A stretch of DNA of 64,000 nucleotides from Cristatella mucedo (GCA_009760855.2 WPIO01000064.1:826001-890000); one strand, 5' to 3'; counted from the stretch's first letter, positions 23,901 through 36,232 are shown. Numbers and translations: made by a program. The notes: generated by a model not told the origin, from the sequence alone.

Positions 23901-24191
23901 CGAGTGGGTAAAGGCTGGTTGGACTGAGAGGGTCGAATGGAGCGACCGGAAGCGGCAGCAGCGATCACCGACGGTGTGCCGAGTGAGAGAGATTTATCAG
24001 GCCGCCGCCGTTTGGCAGGAGGCAGCGGCTCTCCAAGCTGTGCCGTACGGCCAGGCGGCGATGGTGCGCCACGGGGCAACGGCGTTGTTTGAGGCGACGG
24101 TTAGCGGTGTGCCTGAGGCGACAGACAATGAGACTGTGCACAGAGAGGCGGCCGTGAGAGAGGCGGCCGTGCGGCAGAGAGGCGGCCGTGT

Positions 24192-24253
24192 CTGCACAGA
24201 CTCTCCGGCCTGTGCAGACCGAAGAGTCTGCACAGGCCGGAGAGTCTGTGCAG
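24192..24253. repeat. 28 bp perfect palindrome
   Basis: Arms at 24192-24219 and 24226-24253 are exact reverse complements, separated by CGAAGA. Each arm contains CTGCACAG/CTGTGCAG. Neighbouring sequence repeats GAGGCGGCCGTG three times (about 24146-24190). Confidence 0.9.
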
Positions 24254-24299
24254 CACGGCAGTGCTCGCAGCAGCGGCAGAGCTCGCAGGGCGGTAGTGC

Positions 24300-24530
24300 C
24301 AGCAGTGGAGTCAGAGCCCACGCTGGAGCTCTACTCTACTCTTTTATCACCGCGTGCGCCGGAGCAGCACGAACGACGGCTACTACATCAGTACGCACGT
24401 TCGCTCGCTTGTGTTGCCTGTATGTGATACAATGCAGCCTTCGTCGACAACGCCACGACTCGCTTGTGGGGACTTCGCTCTTCGTCACGCCGCCGTCGCC
24501 CGGGTACAAGCCCTTACAAATTAGTGACCC
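24300..24530 (+). other. Possible LTR end and primer-binding-site-like sequence
   Basis: AATTAGTGACCCTGAC at about 24519-24534 resembles the T(T/G)GTGACCC(C/T)GAC start of internal sequence found directly after the 5' LTR in many Gypsy and BEL elements. The preceding 200 bp would be the LTR, but a second LTR copy was not found, so this is tentative. Confidence 0.25.
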
Positions 24531-24849
24531 TGACGATTGATTCAATCGCGAAACCATACTCAGCAACGAAACTCGGCGACAAGCCAACAACCAACGACAA
24601 GTACGGTACTCCATTCACTACTGCACCGCTGCTCATCGGCAACGCCCCCTCCAAGTACGTGCTGTTGGATATGTCTCACCACCACCGCCGACCAGTCGCT
24701 GTTCGGCTTCGACTACACCGCCACTATGCGCGGGTCGGACTCGCGCGCCTCAGCGTATGTGCTGCACGGCAACTACGCCGACGCCTACAGCTGCCGACCA
24801 ATGGGCCGAGTACCTGGCTTGACCTCGTCATACATTTTTCGCTCGACGA

Positions 24850-27800
24850 ATGACCGCAATCCACTCTAACTAGGCTAATTACGACCAGACGTAAGCGTTG
24901 TCGAGCTCATATTTTTCGCTAATATTGTAATACACGTTTGAATTTATCTGTCCACCAAGTTTTCACGTGCTGCACGCACGCGCACTTATGCAAATGAGCT
25001 TGACGCCGGACGCCTCCACTGCAATCCACCGCAATCCAATCTAGTTCCCGTCGAATCCACTACAGCTTTTCGCAGCTCCAAAAAGTTTGGAATATCAAAC
25101 TAGGCCACGCGCACAATGTACCCAGAAAACTTTGCGGGATTCTGCTCACGCGTTCTCACGAAGTCCACTGAAATAACATTTCGGTGGCCCAGGCCAATAC
25201 CTCAATACACTGCAGTCCACCGCTCAATGAAACAAAATCCTGTTTGAAAAGCTCCTTTTTTGACTGCATATGACAGCATACTCTGACAATTGCACTTATA
25301 AAAATTTCACTTGCATTGGCATTGCCGTTCTCATGCAATGCGCTGCAATAGCCTGGGCCAATGCCTGGATCCACTTCAATCAACCGAATCCAGCGCACAA
25401 AAATAGAAATAAATTGCACCGAGCTCCAGTTTCTATTGCATATTAAATTTCACCTTGCTGTGTGCACGACCACGTAAAATAAAAAAGCTGTGCATCCTCG
25501 CACCATGGCCACGGGCTGCAATCGTCTGAAATGACCTGGAAAACTACCAAAATTTGTTCCATTCCACTGCAAATCATCCTCAAATCGCCATAGCGAAGCT
25601 CTATTTGACATTGCATATAGGACTAGACTCAGTTCCAAGTGCACACACAAATTTTGGCTCCATTGTATACACGCGTCGTCACGAAAGTAATTGCAACGGC
25701 CGGACCCATACCGTCTACATCTACCAGCCGAAATCCGCTGCAATCCGCCGCACAGCAACCAGAAAGCTTACACTGGAAGCCCTAGTTGTGATTTCACGCT
25801 GCTCTACTCTTTGATCATGGTATAATCGCATAACTTTACTGTAGTTGCCTCGACCATTCTGTAGCAATGCATCGCAATCGACTGCCACTGCCTGGGCCAG
25901 TACGTCAATCCACCGGAACCCTCCTCAACACGACCAGAATACGTACACTTTTAGCTCTAATAGTGATTGCAAGTTGCTCTAGCATTCGGTTTTTGTGAAA
26001 TCGCAAACTTTCACTACAATTGTGTCGGCCATTCTGCAGCAATGCACTGCAATTGCCTGCAATGGCCCGGGCCAGTACCTCAATCTACAGCAATCTGATG
26101 CAAAATGCCTTGAAATCGGTGCCGCAATGGTCCAACTTTGAATGCATGCTTCAAAGCACACTTTTTAATATCAACCAAATCATTTTAAGCAATTTTACTC
26201 GTACAATATCGGGAAACGCATGGCAACCTACGGCAACGGCTCGGCTCGAAGCAGCAATCCACCACAATCCGTGGCAGGTCGACGACTAATTGGCTACAAG
26301 AATTGTCAATTGTCATCGCATTTCAGATTTATTTGTACTAACAGTGAAACCGTAGGAGTTTCAAGCTACTTTGCACGTTAATTGTCAACAATGCACGGCA
26401 ATCGACACCTATGGCAGGGACCAATAACGCAATCCGTGGCAAATCGACGACAGATCGGCTGCAAAAAGGTCCAATTATCACTCCGCATAACATCTCACTG
26501 GTGGGCACATGCTTTCAACCAGCGCTGACCGTTCAATCTTGGGCCATGCATGGCAATCGACGGCAATGGCCCGGGCAATGCGGCAATCCATTATCATCTA
26601 TCGCAGATCACTGGGAAGTGACTGGGCTAAGATCAAATTTATCTTACCTGTCACAGTGCACTGTGTTTAAAGTGCAACCATATCCTTTCAACCTGGCGCA
26701 CAGTTAAAATCTCGAGCAATGAATGGCAATCGAGAAAAGTAGCCCGGGCCAATACCCCAATTCGCGGCAAACTGACGAGAAATTCACAGCGCGAAGCCCC
26801 AATTGTCATTGCATATAACATTCCGCTGCATCCAAAGCAAAACCGTGGCATTTTCTAGATGCTGTGCTCGTTAACTGTCAGCAATGCACCGCATTTCACA
26901 GCAATGGTAATAATGATAATAATAATAATGCACTTGATAAAGCACCCTCAGAGAACTCAATCTCTTTCTAGGCACTTTACATTTACTGCAAAGGGGAATG
27001 CAATTGAATGGTGAGTAATATCATGCTTGATAAACGACGTGAATAACATGGTTAGGGGTGACATGCACAGGGTCAGCATGCAAACGTGGTTAGTGGCATG
27101 ATGCACAGTATCAGCACGCATAAGCACATCAAGGACGAATCACAGGGACCCACTAAATTCTGTCCTAAATAGGTGTGTTTTTAAGTAATTTTTAAATGTG
27201 GTAAGTCAGGGGATGTTGTGACGCAAGTCGGGAGGGAGTTCCAGGCTTTGGGAGCATACGAACTAAATGCAGGGTCTCCTAAGGATTTGAGGTTTGTACG
27301 AGGTATTGGTAAACTGTTGGTTTCCGAAAAGCGGGTGGTACGAAGCTTGGCCTGGTGGTGGAGTAGATCTAAGAGATAGGCTGGAGCCAAAGAATGAAGT
27401 GACCTAAAAGTAAGCGATGAAACCTTGAAGTCAATCCGTTGCTTGACTGATAGCCAGTGCAGGTCGGCTAGAAGTGGTGTGATGCGGCAACTGCAACGCA
27501 GACGACAGACAAGCCTAGCTGCAGAGTTTGGCACTAGCTGTAATCGCCTGATTGCACATGTCGGAAGGCCAGCAAGCTGTGAGTAGCGGAAGTCAAGACG
27601 GGATATCACAAATGCATGGACCAACTTAGACGTGGTATCCTTATCTAAACAGGCCCGAATTTTAACAATGTTATGAAGCTGAAAGTAGGCAGATTTGACT
27701 GTGGAGCTGATGTGATCGTTTTAAGAGAGGTCACTTTCGAACATGACACCTGAATTTCGAGCTGATTCAACAGGAGATATGCTGGCAGAGCCAATTTTGA

Positions 27801-28630
27801 GTGTCAGCCTTTCCAATTTGTGAATCACACTGGGTTTGCCCATAACTAGTAAGTTAGTTTTATCATCGTTTAGTTTCAGAAAATTTCCTGCCATCCATGT
27901 GCGGATTTCATCAATATATGCAGCAAGTGATTTGAGTGAATTTGAGGTGCTCGAAGGCTGGGAGGGATCAAAGCAAAGGCGCAACTGAGTGTCATCCGCA
28001 TAAAAGTGAAAGCCTAGATTGTGCTTGGCAATCACATCAGCAAGAGGGAGAGTATAAACAGTGAAAAAACCGGACCTAGGGGCCGATAGGGCAATCAGCA
28101 GAAAATTGACAAGATTGGCTGCAATAAACTACAATTTTCATTCCATGTCACATGTGCGTGTGTGCGGGAGCATAATTTTCACCCAATTCGCCAGTTCAAT
28201 TTGCGGCAATCGACGGCAATGGCCCGGGGAAATCCCGATTCATAACGGTCTGTTACAGATGGACCGACAGTTGGCAGTTGAGAAGCTCCAACTTATCTTT
28301 TGTACGGCACTCCACTGCATTAAAAGTGCAGCCACATTCTTTTAAGCAATCGACAAAGGTAAAATCTGGTGCAATGCTCAGCAATCGACGGCAATTGCCC
28401 GAGACAATAGAGAAATCTCCGATTGTCTTCTACGATTACAAAAAACGCTGGTGTGAGAAGATTCAACTTTCCTGTCGTATTAGAGTAAGTTGTATTAAAA
28501 GTTCAACCGCATCCTTTCAACCAATTGCGAACGTACATTCGAGGGCAATGCGTGGCAGTCGACGGTTACGACCTGAGAAAATACGGATATCGATCCGTCA
28601 TAACTATACATACTCAACTCAAGTCGGGAA
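24850..28630. repeat. ~175 bp tandem satellite array, interrupted by a LINE
   Basis: A block of GCAATGCAC-GCAATCGACGGCAATGGCCCGGGCC type recurs near 25184, 25351, 25530, 25703, 25889, 26066, 26240, 26415, 26569 and 26745, then near 28082, 28216, 28398 and 28570 after the LINE. Spacing is mostly 167-186 bp. Between blocks the units share AATTGTCATTGCATAT, TTTCACTG and GTTAACTGTC-like segments. Units are strongly diverged. The open frames over the array are incidental. Confidence 0.75.
26906..28078 (-). mobile_element. L2/CR1-like LINE, 5'-truncated, nested in the satellite (copy 4)
   Basis: Begins inside the RT just before VIAKHNLGFHFYADDTQL (YADD intact) and continues through GNFLKLNDDKT, the thumb and HITPLL-type C-terminus (27181-27624), the 3' UTR and the hairpin tail at 26910-26995. 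Stops interrupt the frame near 27720. Satellite sequence lies on both sides. Confidence 0.85.
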
Positions 28631-28639
28631 ACCGGGGGT

Positions 28640-29150
28640 ATGGGTCCAGCGATTGTACCAGGTGAGGAAAACATTGTGGTTAGCTGGAAAAACCTGTTAC
28701 CGGCCCTTCACAGCCAGGTTCGGTGAGCAGTACCAGTACCAGTGAGTGCTAAAACATCAGTGGTAAGACGAGGAGCTGCACTAATTAGTATAGCTTCAGG
28801 CTCGCAAAGATCGAGTAATGTTAAGGTGAGAATGATATATATTTATTGTCCTCTTCCTGAGGGCTGTATGGGAAGTTTCCAGGGATGCAGACTTTCTGTT
28901 TGCAAGTCACAAGTGTCCAGGGGTGTGAACTTTCAGTCTGCAGGTCACTGCCAAGCTATTAGGGACCTTTTCAGTCGGACAAAGTAGCATTATACATTAA
29001 GCATATTGCATTAGGTATACCATCGCTGGCACGTATGCATCAAGTCACTTATATACTGGACGGGGGAGGCATTGCAGCTCAGACAAAGGTAGTGCAATGG
29101 CGCAGCGATGACACACTACGCCTAGTTTGGGACCAGTAGCAGTCGCTGAA
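28640..29150. other. Unassigned spacer after the satellite
   Basis: Single-copy-looking sequence with no domain or repeat recognised. Confidence 0.4.
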
Positions 29151-29157
29151 GGGCACT

Positions 29158-29880
29158 GCATAAATAGTAATAATAAAAATAACAATAATAGTAATTTATT
29201 TGAATAGCGAAATAAGAGAACCTACTCTCTGTCTAGGCACTTTACTTAGGCTGCAATTTAAGCACGGTCGAATGGTTAGTGGTAGTAAGCTTTGACAAAA
29301 GCCTAAAATGGTTAGAGCTGACATGCACCAGGTCAGCATGCCCAGTGTCAGCAAGCATAAGCACTCAAAAGACGAATCAAATGGACCCACTAAATGCTGC
29401 GATACCATATTCGGTTTTAGCCTGTTTTTAAATTTAGTCAAGTCAGGGGTTGTCTTGAGCCATTTGGAAATGAGTTCCAGGCTTTGGGAGCATACGAACT
29501 AAAAGCGTGGTCTCCAAAGAATTTGAGGTGGGTACGAGGTCCGAGTAGCTAAACGAGTAGCTTAAGAACAACGGGTAGCGAGACGCTCAGCTTGGAGTGG
29601 AGTACATCTGATAGGTAGGCTGGAGCCAGGGAAGGAAGGGACCTAAAAGAGAGTGACAGAACTTTGATGCCGATGAATTGCTTAACTGAACGCCAGTGCC
29701 GGTAAGCTAGAAGTGGTGTCATGTGGAAACTGTGGGGCTTCCGACAGACAAGCCTAGCTGCTGAGTTTTATCACCTGCTGTAAGTGCAAGATTGTGCAAG
29801 CAAAGTAGACCAGCAAGCAGCAAGTTCTGAATGAAAGGGGCGTTGCAGTAATCTTAACTCTTGTTGAACCTGCTTCAACC
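29158..29880 (-). mobile_element. L2/CR1-like LINE 3' part, divergent (copy 5)
   Basis: The tail near 29163-29255 has the family hairpin in degraded form and ATT-type repeats. It is followed upstream on the minus strand by the LINE 3' UTR and the RT C-terminus, with many stops and indels. It is more diverged from copy 1 than copy 4 is. Confidence 0.7.
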
Positions 29881-30630
29881 ATCTTATTCTCGTCCATGCC
29901 CGTCCTGATAGTAGGGGACATCAAAGCGTGACCTGCAAATGGATTTGGTCATTGCGGGAGCCCTAAAGTATCAGGTACGTTACTCGTTTTATAAACCAGC
30001 CCCATTTAGCTATGATTTCACTTATGGTCGTTCTAATCACTAAATACTACCTTAGTCTGTTGAGGTGAAGAGATAGGCTGCTCCAGCCTACTGCAAACAC
30101 GTCCCTGTTTACTAGGGAAGCTTCTTCACTTCCCCATTAAGAGATTACCAAGCTGCTAATTAGAATTGCTTTAACGTGGGCAAGGTATTCCAAAATGGCT
30201 GGTCGTTAGGTAAATTCAATTCTTCCACTGTCTAGTCCTCATACTTAGTACTAAGAAACAGTGCCAGGGTAAAAGCCTGGTAAAATAGAGTTGATCTAAT
30301 CACTTAGATCTAATACAGTTTTATCATAGGTTTCTATACTCATATTATGGTAAATATCAGCTAATTAATCACATAACAGGAGTTAACTGTATAGAAAGTT
30401 GCTTAGAAAGTCACAGCAGTCAGCAATTCCAACGACAATATATGAATTATAATAACGATATATTCGTTTATCACCCATTGAAGAGCAGATTTCCGAGTAT
30501 TCACTTCTAAGTGTTCACTAAGCCGACCTCGATTTGGGATCAAATATAAGAGAGGTTTTAGTTTTCCTCCGGGCAAGACTTGAACCACTAGCAACTGAAC
30601 CACCAGCAACAACAAAATAAAATAAATACA

Positions 30631-30796
30631 AGCTGATTTAACCTACTCTTTTGTATAGCGACAGAAGAGTCTTTACGGCCATCACCACCGCTTGCAGTGG
30701 CGATAAGGAATAACCCACCACAGGATTTGAACCCGCAACGTCTGGACCCAAGTCGTGCAAAGCAACCGCCTTACCTAGTGTGCCATCACGGCTCAC
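30631..30796 (-). mobile_element. SINE family A
   Basis: Full-length minus-strand copy from AAGCTGATTTAACC to GCCATCACGGCTC, with a mutated B box (GGATTTGAACCC). Confidence 0.76.
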
Positions 30797-31910
30797 CCAT
30801 CAGCAGCTGCATTTAAAGCAGCAGCTGTAGCCGCGGGGGGGGGGGGGGGGGCATAACAGAAGCAGAGGTGGTGGCTGCAGCTGTGGCAAAGGTGGTGGCA
30901 GGAGTTCTAGCCAGGACAACAGCAGCCAATGAAGCTGCAGCTCAGTGATTGAGCAGAGGTGACAGATGCAGTAGCAGCAGCAGCATGTGCAGCCGAGGCA
31001 GAGAAGCTGTATCCTCGATCTATTCCTAATGGCCACAGCAGCCTCTCAGAGAGAAGAACAGCTGAGCTCAGCATAGAATAAGGAGCACTAGCAGCAGAGC
31101 ATAGAAAAGCAAGTTATCAAGGCAACAAGTTGATGATCAATCATTCAGCAGTCTTGCAAGAGCTATGGTGCTGCCTGCTAAAGCAGATGGCAGGGCAGGG
31201 CAGGGTGGCAGTAGCAGGCCGACTCATGCCGACGACCGACCGAGTGGCTCTTTGAAGCATCGACCACTCAGCCAATTAGCGACAGACATCTGAGGCTGGA
31301 GCAGCTGTTGCCGTCTCAGTTAGATGGTCTCTCAGGTAACTGCCTAGCCCACCGGCGATCATGGGTCTACTGGGCAGACTGCTGGCTCCATCAAGGTCAG
31401 TTCAAGCAGCTCATCAGCAGATCCAAGTCAGGAGGTGGTAGCCCGGGACAAGGCAACAGCAGCAGAGCAAGGGGAAAATTCTCGAAGCCACAGCCGAGGC
31501 ACTTTTCATTCAGTGTCGAAGACTTAGGGACTTTCCCCAGCCACCCGGCCAGCAGGAGCACATTTTATTTCATCGATGTCTGATGAATTCAGAGTTAAAG
31601 CTATTCCTTGAACTGACTTTAGTGCCCACAAAGGCAATTTAGAAATAGCCTCAAGTGTAGATATCCACATGTGGATGTACTCAAATGCTAAAATATTGGT
31701 GTTAGACATGCAGTGCAAATGTTAAGTAAATGGCATGCAACGATAGCAGTTGTTGATCTATTAACTTAGATCAAGAAGACCGTGATGTAGCCGGTTTCAA
31801 TATTGTTTCTACTCATGAAATAGTGTAGTTGAACGTGCAGTTGGATATGCTTTAGTCAGGCAGCTGAGAACAGTAAAATGCCTCAGCTCAGCCATTTCAG
31901 TGACATGTGC
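30797..31910. other. Unassigned GCA/GCT-rich stretch
   Basis: 30.8-31.0 kb has an Ala-rich frame (GCAGCAGC-type repeats) cut by the poly-G run, and a 91-codon frame lies at 31308-31583. Neither shows a recognisable domain; a decayed coding region cannot be excluded. Confidence 0.3.
30833..30851. repeat. Poly-G run
   Basis: About 18 consecutive G after GCCGC; the exact length may be a sequencing uncertainty. Confidence 0.85.
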
Positions 31911-31916
31911 ACATAT

Positions 31917-31941
31917 ACTCACACTCACACTCACACTCACA

Positions 31942-31995
<54 letters not shown>

Positions 31996-32035
31996 CACAC
32001 AGAGACACACAGAGACACACACATAAACACACACA
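31917..32035. repeat. (CA)n microsatellite
   Basis: CACACT and CA repeats with GAGACACA interruptions toward the right end. Confidence 0.95.
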
Positions 32036-32099
32036 CACTTTGAGCACACAGGTGCTCCTCCATTTGTCAGAAACTCACTTGCTCCCGGCTTCTCACTAT

Positions 32100-34480
32100 C
32101 TGCACTAACCTTGCATCTTTTTAGTCTAAGTAAAAGATGCTCCTGTTTCTGTCAGATTTCCCTCAGCTTCAGCGACAATGTCTTTCTATTTACAACTCCT
32201 GTGTGCTTTGCATGGATGCCTGTAAAAAATTCAGTACTTGTACTTTGCCAAAATTAAAAAAACTAATAGGCGGAGTACATTTATATTTGCTTTGGCACGC
32301 TGGCCGAAGCATGAGCCTTTAGTGCTTCTTATATGCTCTCTTTCCAAAAGTAGCAAAGGACCTGAATGGAGACTAGGTTCTCTTAGATTGCAATGCAAGC
32401 AAGAGATTAAACTTATTATATTGTATTCAATAAGGTGGGTAGAAAAATTACATGCTATTCCTTTTGGGGACATTGACTACTAAACAGGCTGAGATAAAAA
32501 AAATCCAGATAGTCTTATTTAGCTTTAAAGCAGCTTAGTTTCCTAAATCAGCCGAAAGTACAGGTTTGGACAGGAGTATGTTTCTAGAGTGCGGATGTTC
32601 CACGTCCTCTTGCAACATCTACAGAGATACAGGCTCCAAGTGAATACTGACTAGATCAGATTTACTTTAGGATTAGCAGTCCTATTCACAACTTCAATAA
32701 CTAGGATGCCCACGCATTATAAGCCACTGTCCCTTTCTCATGTTAGGAGCGATCTTGGGATCGCCACTACGAGGGACCCGATTTGAATGCTCCACACAAG
32801 TTTGTTCATGAATATAGCTAGCTAAGCAATCACTTAGCTCATTAAGTGCTTCGAGAGCAGGATAAACTCTGGTAGCCTTAAAGCGTTTACGGCAGTCTGC
32901 AGTACAGTCCTACCAATTTCAAGTGGCTACGTATGAAATAGGTCGAGGCATTAGTTCAGCCATGACTAATGGGTTATCCAAACAAAACAATGTGGCTTAA
33001 AGACGAGTAATACACATCTGGCCTAATTTAATTAGCAAGATCACACCATGCTGCTGCTGCTCACTAAACAAAATGTGAGTTGAGTGGTTCGCCGAGCTTT
33101 TGCCCAGATCCGCTTACATCTTACAGGATGACATAACCATTTCCTGCGGCATGACGCCACTCAGATTTCTCCAAGTTGATGGACTCCATTCGGGCTTCAC
33201 ATTGCTTGCGGCTCCACAATACTGAAAACGTGATAAATCTCTTGCACATTTGAGAATGGAATCATACCAAATGAGGAGATAAGACAAGACGAAATCAGGG
33301 CTTGACTTGGAGCTGACATAGCTGAAAAATAACATGACCTATAAAAACCCCAGCCATTAAAGTTGAAGCCATTTTGCCCCCTAAAATTAACGTAGAAATC
33401 CAATTAGTTAGCCAAAGGTCTGTACAAACCCCGCTGGGGACTGTTACTTTAGCCTTACATGAGGTCAATTAAAGCAATTTTAGCACGGCAATTAAGTCTA
33501 ATGTTGCCACTTTCCTGGATGGAATGGCTTAGCTCACTCATAGAAAACGCTGCTCAAGGAGAAACCAAGAGAGAAATGAGTAAAAGCGGGCAAATTGCTT
33601 TACCTTTAACAGTTTTTAAGACTTTGACAAACTTACTACCTGCAGCTTGCATTACAATTTTGCAATTGCAGTTGCAAATTTGCCCCAGCAATAAATTTAA
33701 GCAGGTATTATGTACATGGAATTGTCTATCAACGTTCACACGGTGTACATACTTGAGCCTGATTCAACCAAGCTGAACATGTCACCAGCTTTTATCGGTT
33801 GGATATGACAACATGTTCAGATGCATGGGCGATGGCACCTTGATGTTGGCTGGGAAGTATGTTGCCTGATTAAGACAGGAAAACTAGGATCGTGCTTACC
33901 TTTGCTTATCTTGATTACAGCCCACAACAGAGAAGTAGTGAAGAAACTGGTTGGTAGCATCAGGAGGCTGTAATACTTTTGATGATCGTCAGCATTTTCA
34001 CTCTCAGCAGTGTCGGTGAAAAATATTAACCTAAAGCTCGGTCCAAAGTAAGCATCCCCAGATAAGAACGGACTCTAAGATTAAAAATATCACGGGTAAC
34101 TAGCTTCTCGAGTTTAAGCTTACCTGCAAAAATCAAAAGCGAGAGTTAACAGAGTTTAAAGACACTAATAGACTTGAACAAAGATATGGATATGAGCACC
34201 CAATATCTATGGGAGCAATAAGCAGAAGCAAAGCGTTAGGGCTATTTTGAAAAGCAATCAATATGTCCCTGGAAACGAGTTGCAAAGCACGTTTTCATTT
34301 GTCTGGTGAATTACGCTTTGAAAAAGTGCTTATCGCTAAATTCCTCAGCTCTCTAATATGGAGAATGAGGAGATCCAAGCTTTAGGACTCTCCATAGGTC
34401 TCACGATAGAAAAGACTGCATCCAGCTAATTGAGTGACCTGAGGGATAGGCTACCAAGTGAGAAGTTCAGATCTTATGAC
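32100..34480. other. No gene assigned
   Basis: Only short frames. A minus-strand segment at 33114-33240 (EWSPSTWRNLSGVMPQEMV) ends near a GTAAGA-like sequence and could be an exon, but nothing supports it further. Confidence 0.35.
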
Positions 34481-34488
34481 AGTAAAAG

Positions 34489-34615
34489 AAATCTAGCTGA
34501 TTCAACAACCTTAAGTGTGTAGCTAGGGAAGAGCCTTGAAAGCTATCATCTACATCTAGATCGGCCACTTGATGAGGGTGCTTAAGGATCGCTCACTACA
34601 GGAGTCGAACCCACG
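34489..34615 (-). mobile_element. SINE family A, degenerate
   Basis: AGCTGATTCAACAACC, GAAGAGCCTTGAAAGCTATC and GGAGTCGAACCCACG survive in minus order. Confidence 0.55.
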
Positions 34616-34629
34616 AAAAAGGTGTAGTT

Positions 34630-34890
34630 TGGCTAGCCCAACAGAGAGCCAGCCGATGCCCAACACCGACAGTTTATTACCACGCACGGAGCCGAAGAGC
34701 GAACGGCTCCCCTCGGCCCCTACTCTCACTCGAGCCTTCTCCTCGACCCTGGCTGTCCCTTGACCGATCCCGATGGTGAATCCATCTGTTCACCAGCGGG
34801 TTATCGGCCTGCGTCGATGCCTCATTAGAAGTTGACCACAGCTGTGCACAGGCCCCTCTCGGGGATGCTCCCACCAGCTGTCGAGGAAAG
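34630..34890 (+). repeat. Interspersed repeat family D, second copy
   Basis: Same sequence as 12292 onward, including GATGCCCAACACCGACAGTT and a single copy of the GGTTA-CGGCCTG sub-unit and GACCACAGCTGTGCAC. It is followed by a tRNA-like B box complement near 34913 (ATCGAACTACAGCAGGTC). Confidence 0.65.
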
Positions 34891-35769
34891 GAGCCGTACC
34901 AGCCCGCATGCAATCGAACTACAGCAGGTCATGAAGAGCAAGCACCTTACGCCTGAGCTAAAAGCCAGAGGGCGAGTAGCTCTATTATAAATGTAGCACT
35001 ACTTTGACAGATATCAGCCAATTTAGTGCTGAAGGCCTGAGTAATTTTTCTCGAATTTTTTAGTTAAATAGAGCCCTCTAAGCATGGAGGAGAGTGCTTC
35101 AGAAAAAAAACAGTGATCTGCAGTGTGGGAGTAGATACTAGAAATCTTGCCGAAAAGGTTGTCCTCATCCAGCGGCCAGATACTTTCCAGCAGCTTCTTT
35201 GAATGTGATTATGTTATGCCCAGCAGCAATCCTGGAAGCACGTATCACCTCTGTCAAGTGGTCCTCACTACAGGAACTAGTGAGCACGCTAAACTGCATC
35301 GCACGACGTGCCCTATGGATATAAATAAGGGGCCAAATCTACTAGCTTGGAAATTGGTTCGTAACAGTCATTCGTCATAACTGCTTTCTTACTTTTGAAT
35401 AAGATCGCAGGGTTACATAGTCTATAATTGAGTGCAGCAAAATAAGCAGTGAACATACAGCAGATTTGCACGTATCTTTCACGTTCGTTCCACTCTCTCC
35501 ACTCTCTCTAGTTTTCTCTGTCTCTCTCTCTCTCTCTTTTGTGCTTCGTGCTTCTCTTCTGTAATGCTGAACTTGAGGGCTTGCTCCTCTGTTACGCGAT
35601 GCTGCTTTGCCAGCATGGCCTCATGCTCGTAATTAAAGTGTCGTCTCTGACAGCTGTCTAAATTTTGAAAGTTTCGTAAAGAAGAATGCTCTCATAGCTA
35701 GCCGTAACTTCCGATACCTATTTAAAATTGAAAACCATATGCCGCGGTGGCTTGCCAAGACAATTAACT

Positions 35770-36215
35770 AGCTCCTTAATTTAGTCTCGGCTAGATCGTT
35801 GTAATTCAGTTTTGGTTGCCCTCTAGGAAAAACTACTAGGCCGCTGGAGCTATCCATGAACATGGCCGTCAAGCTAGCTTACAAATCCAAGAGGCGTGAG
35901 TGCGTGTCTCCTTTGCTGAAAGAGCTTGAGTGGCTACCAGTTGATTAAAGGATGCAGCGAAAGCTTTATAAGCTCACCTGCAGGGTGAGCTTATAAAGCT
36001 CGGATAATTTCATGTCTAGATGAACTGTTGCATCAGTTTCAGCCTCCTCGTGAGCTCAGGCAGGTCCTGTATTTACAATTCATTAGCTGTTTCATTTCTT
36101 TACTTAAATGCCGTTGGCGACAGAAGCTTTTGCACCGCATGTCCTAGTCTTTCGAACTCCCATTCAATTATTCTTTGGCAGCGACTTCAACTCTGCCGCT
36201 TCCATCTATAGGCTA
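35770..36215 (+). mobile_element. Second LINE lineage, RT C-terminal remnant
   Basis: In shifting frames: NMAVKLAYKSKRRECVSPLLKELEWLPVD, then AVGDRSFCTACPS and a short distance later the end of homology. This is the thumb/C-terminus of an L2/CR1-type RT, but wording and spacing differ from the main family (KELEWLPV versus ADLHWLPV). A 17 bp palindrome lies within it. Confidence 0.6.
35962..36000. repeat. 17 bp perfect palindrome with 5 bp loop
   Basis: AGCTTTATAAGCTCACC (35962-35978) and its exact reverse complement (35984-36000), spacer TGCAG, inside a LINE remnant. Confidence 0.9.
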
Positions 36216-36232
36216 CCCAGTTCAACCATCCT

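Noticed and set aside
23965-24321. Minus-strand 118-codon frame
   Set aside because: It lies over the palindrome and GC-rich repeats and mirrors the plus-strand frame; no domain.
24850-28630. Possible CRISPR-like array because of regular spacing
   Set aside because: The repeated unit spans the whole period without unique spacers, and the context is an animal genome.
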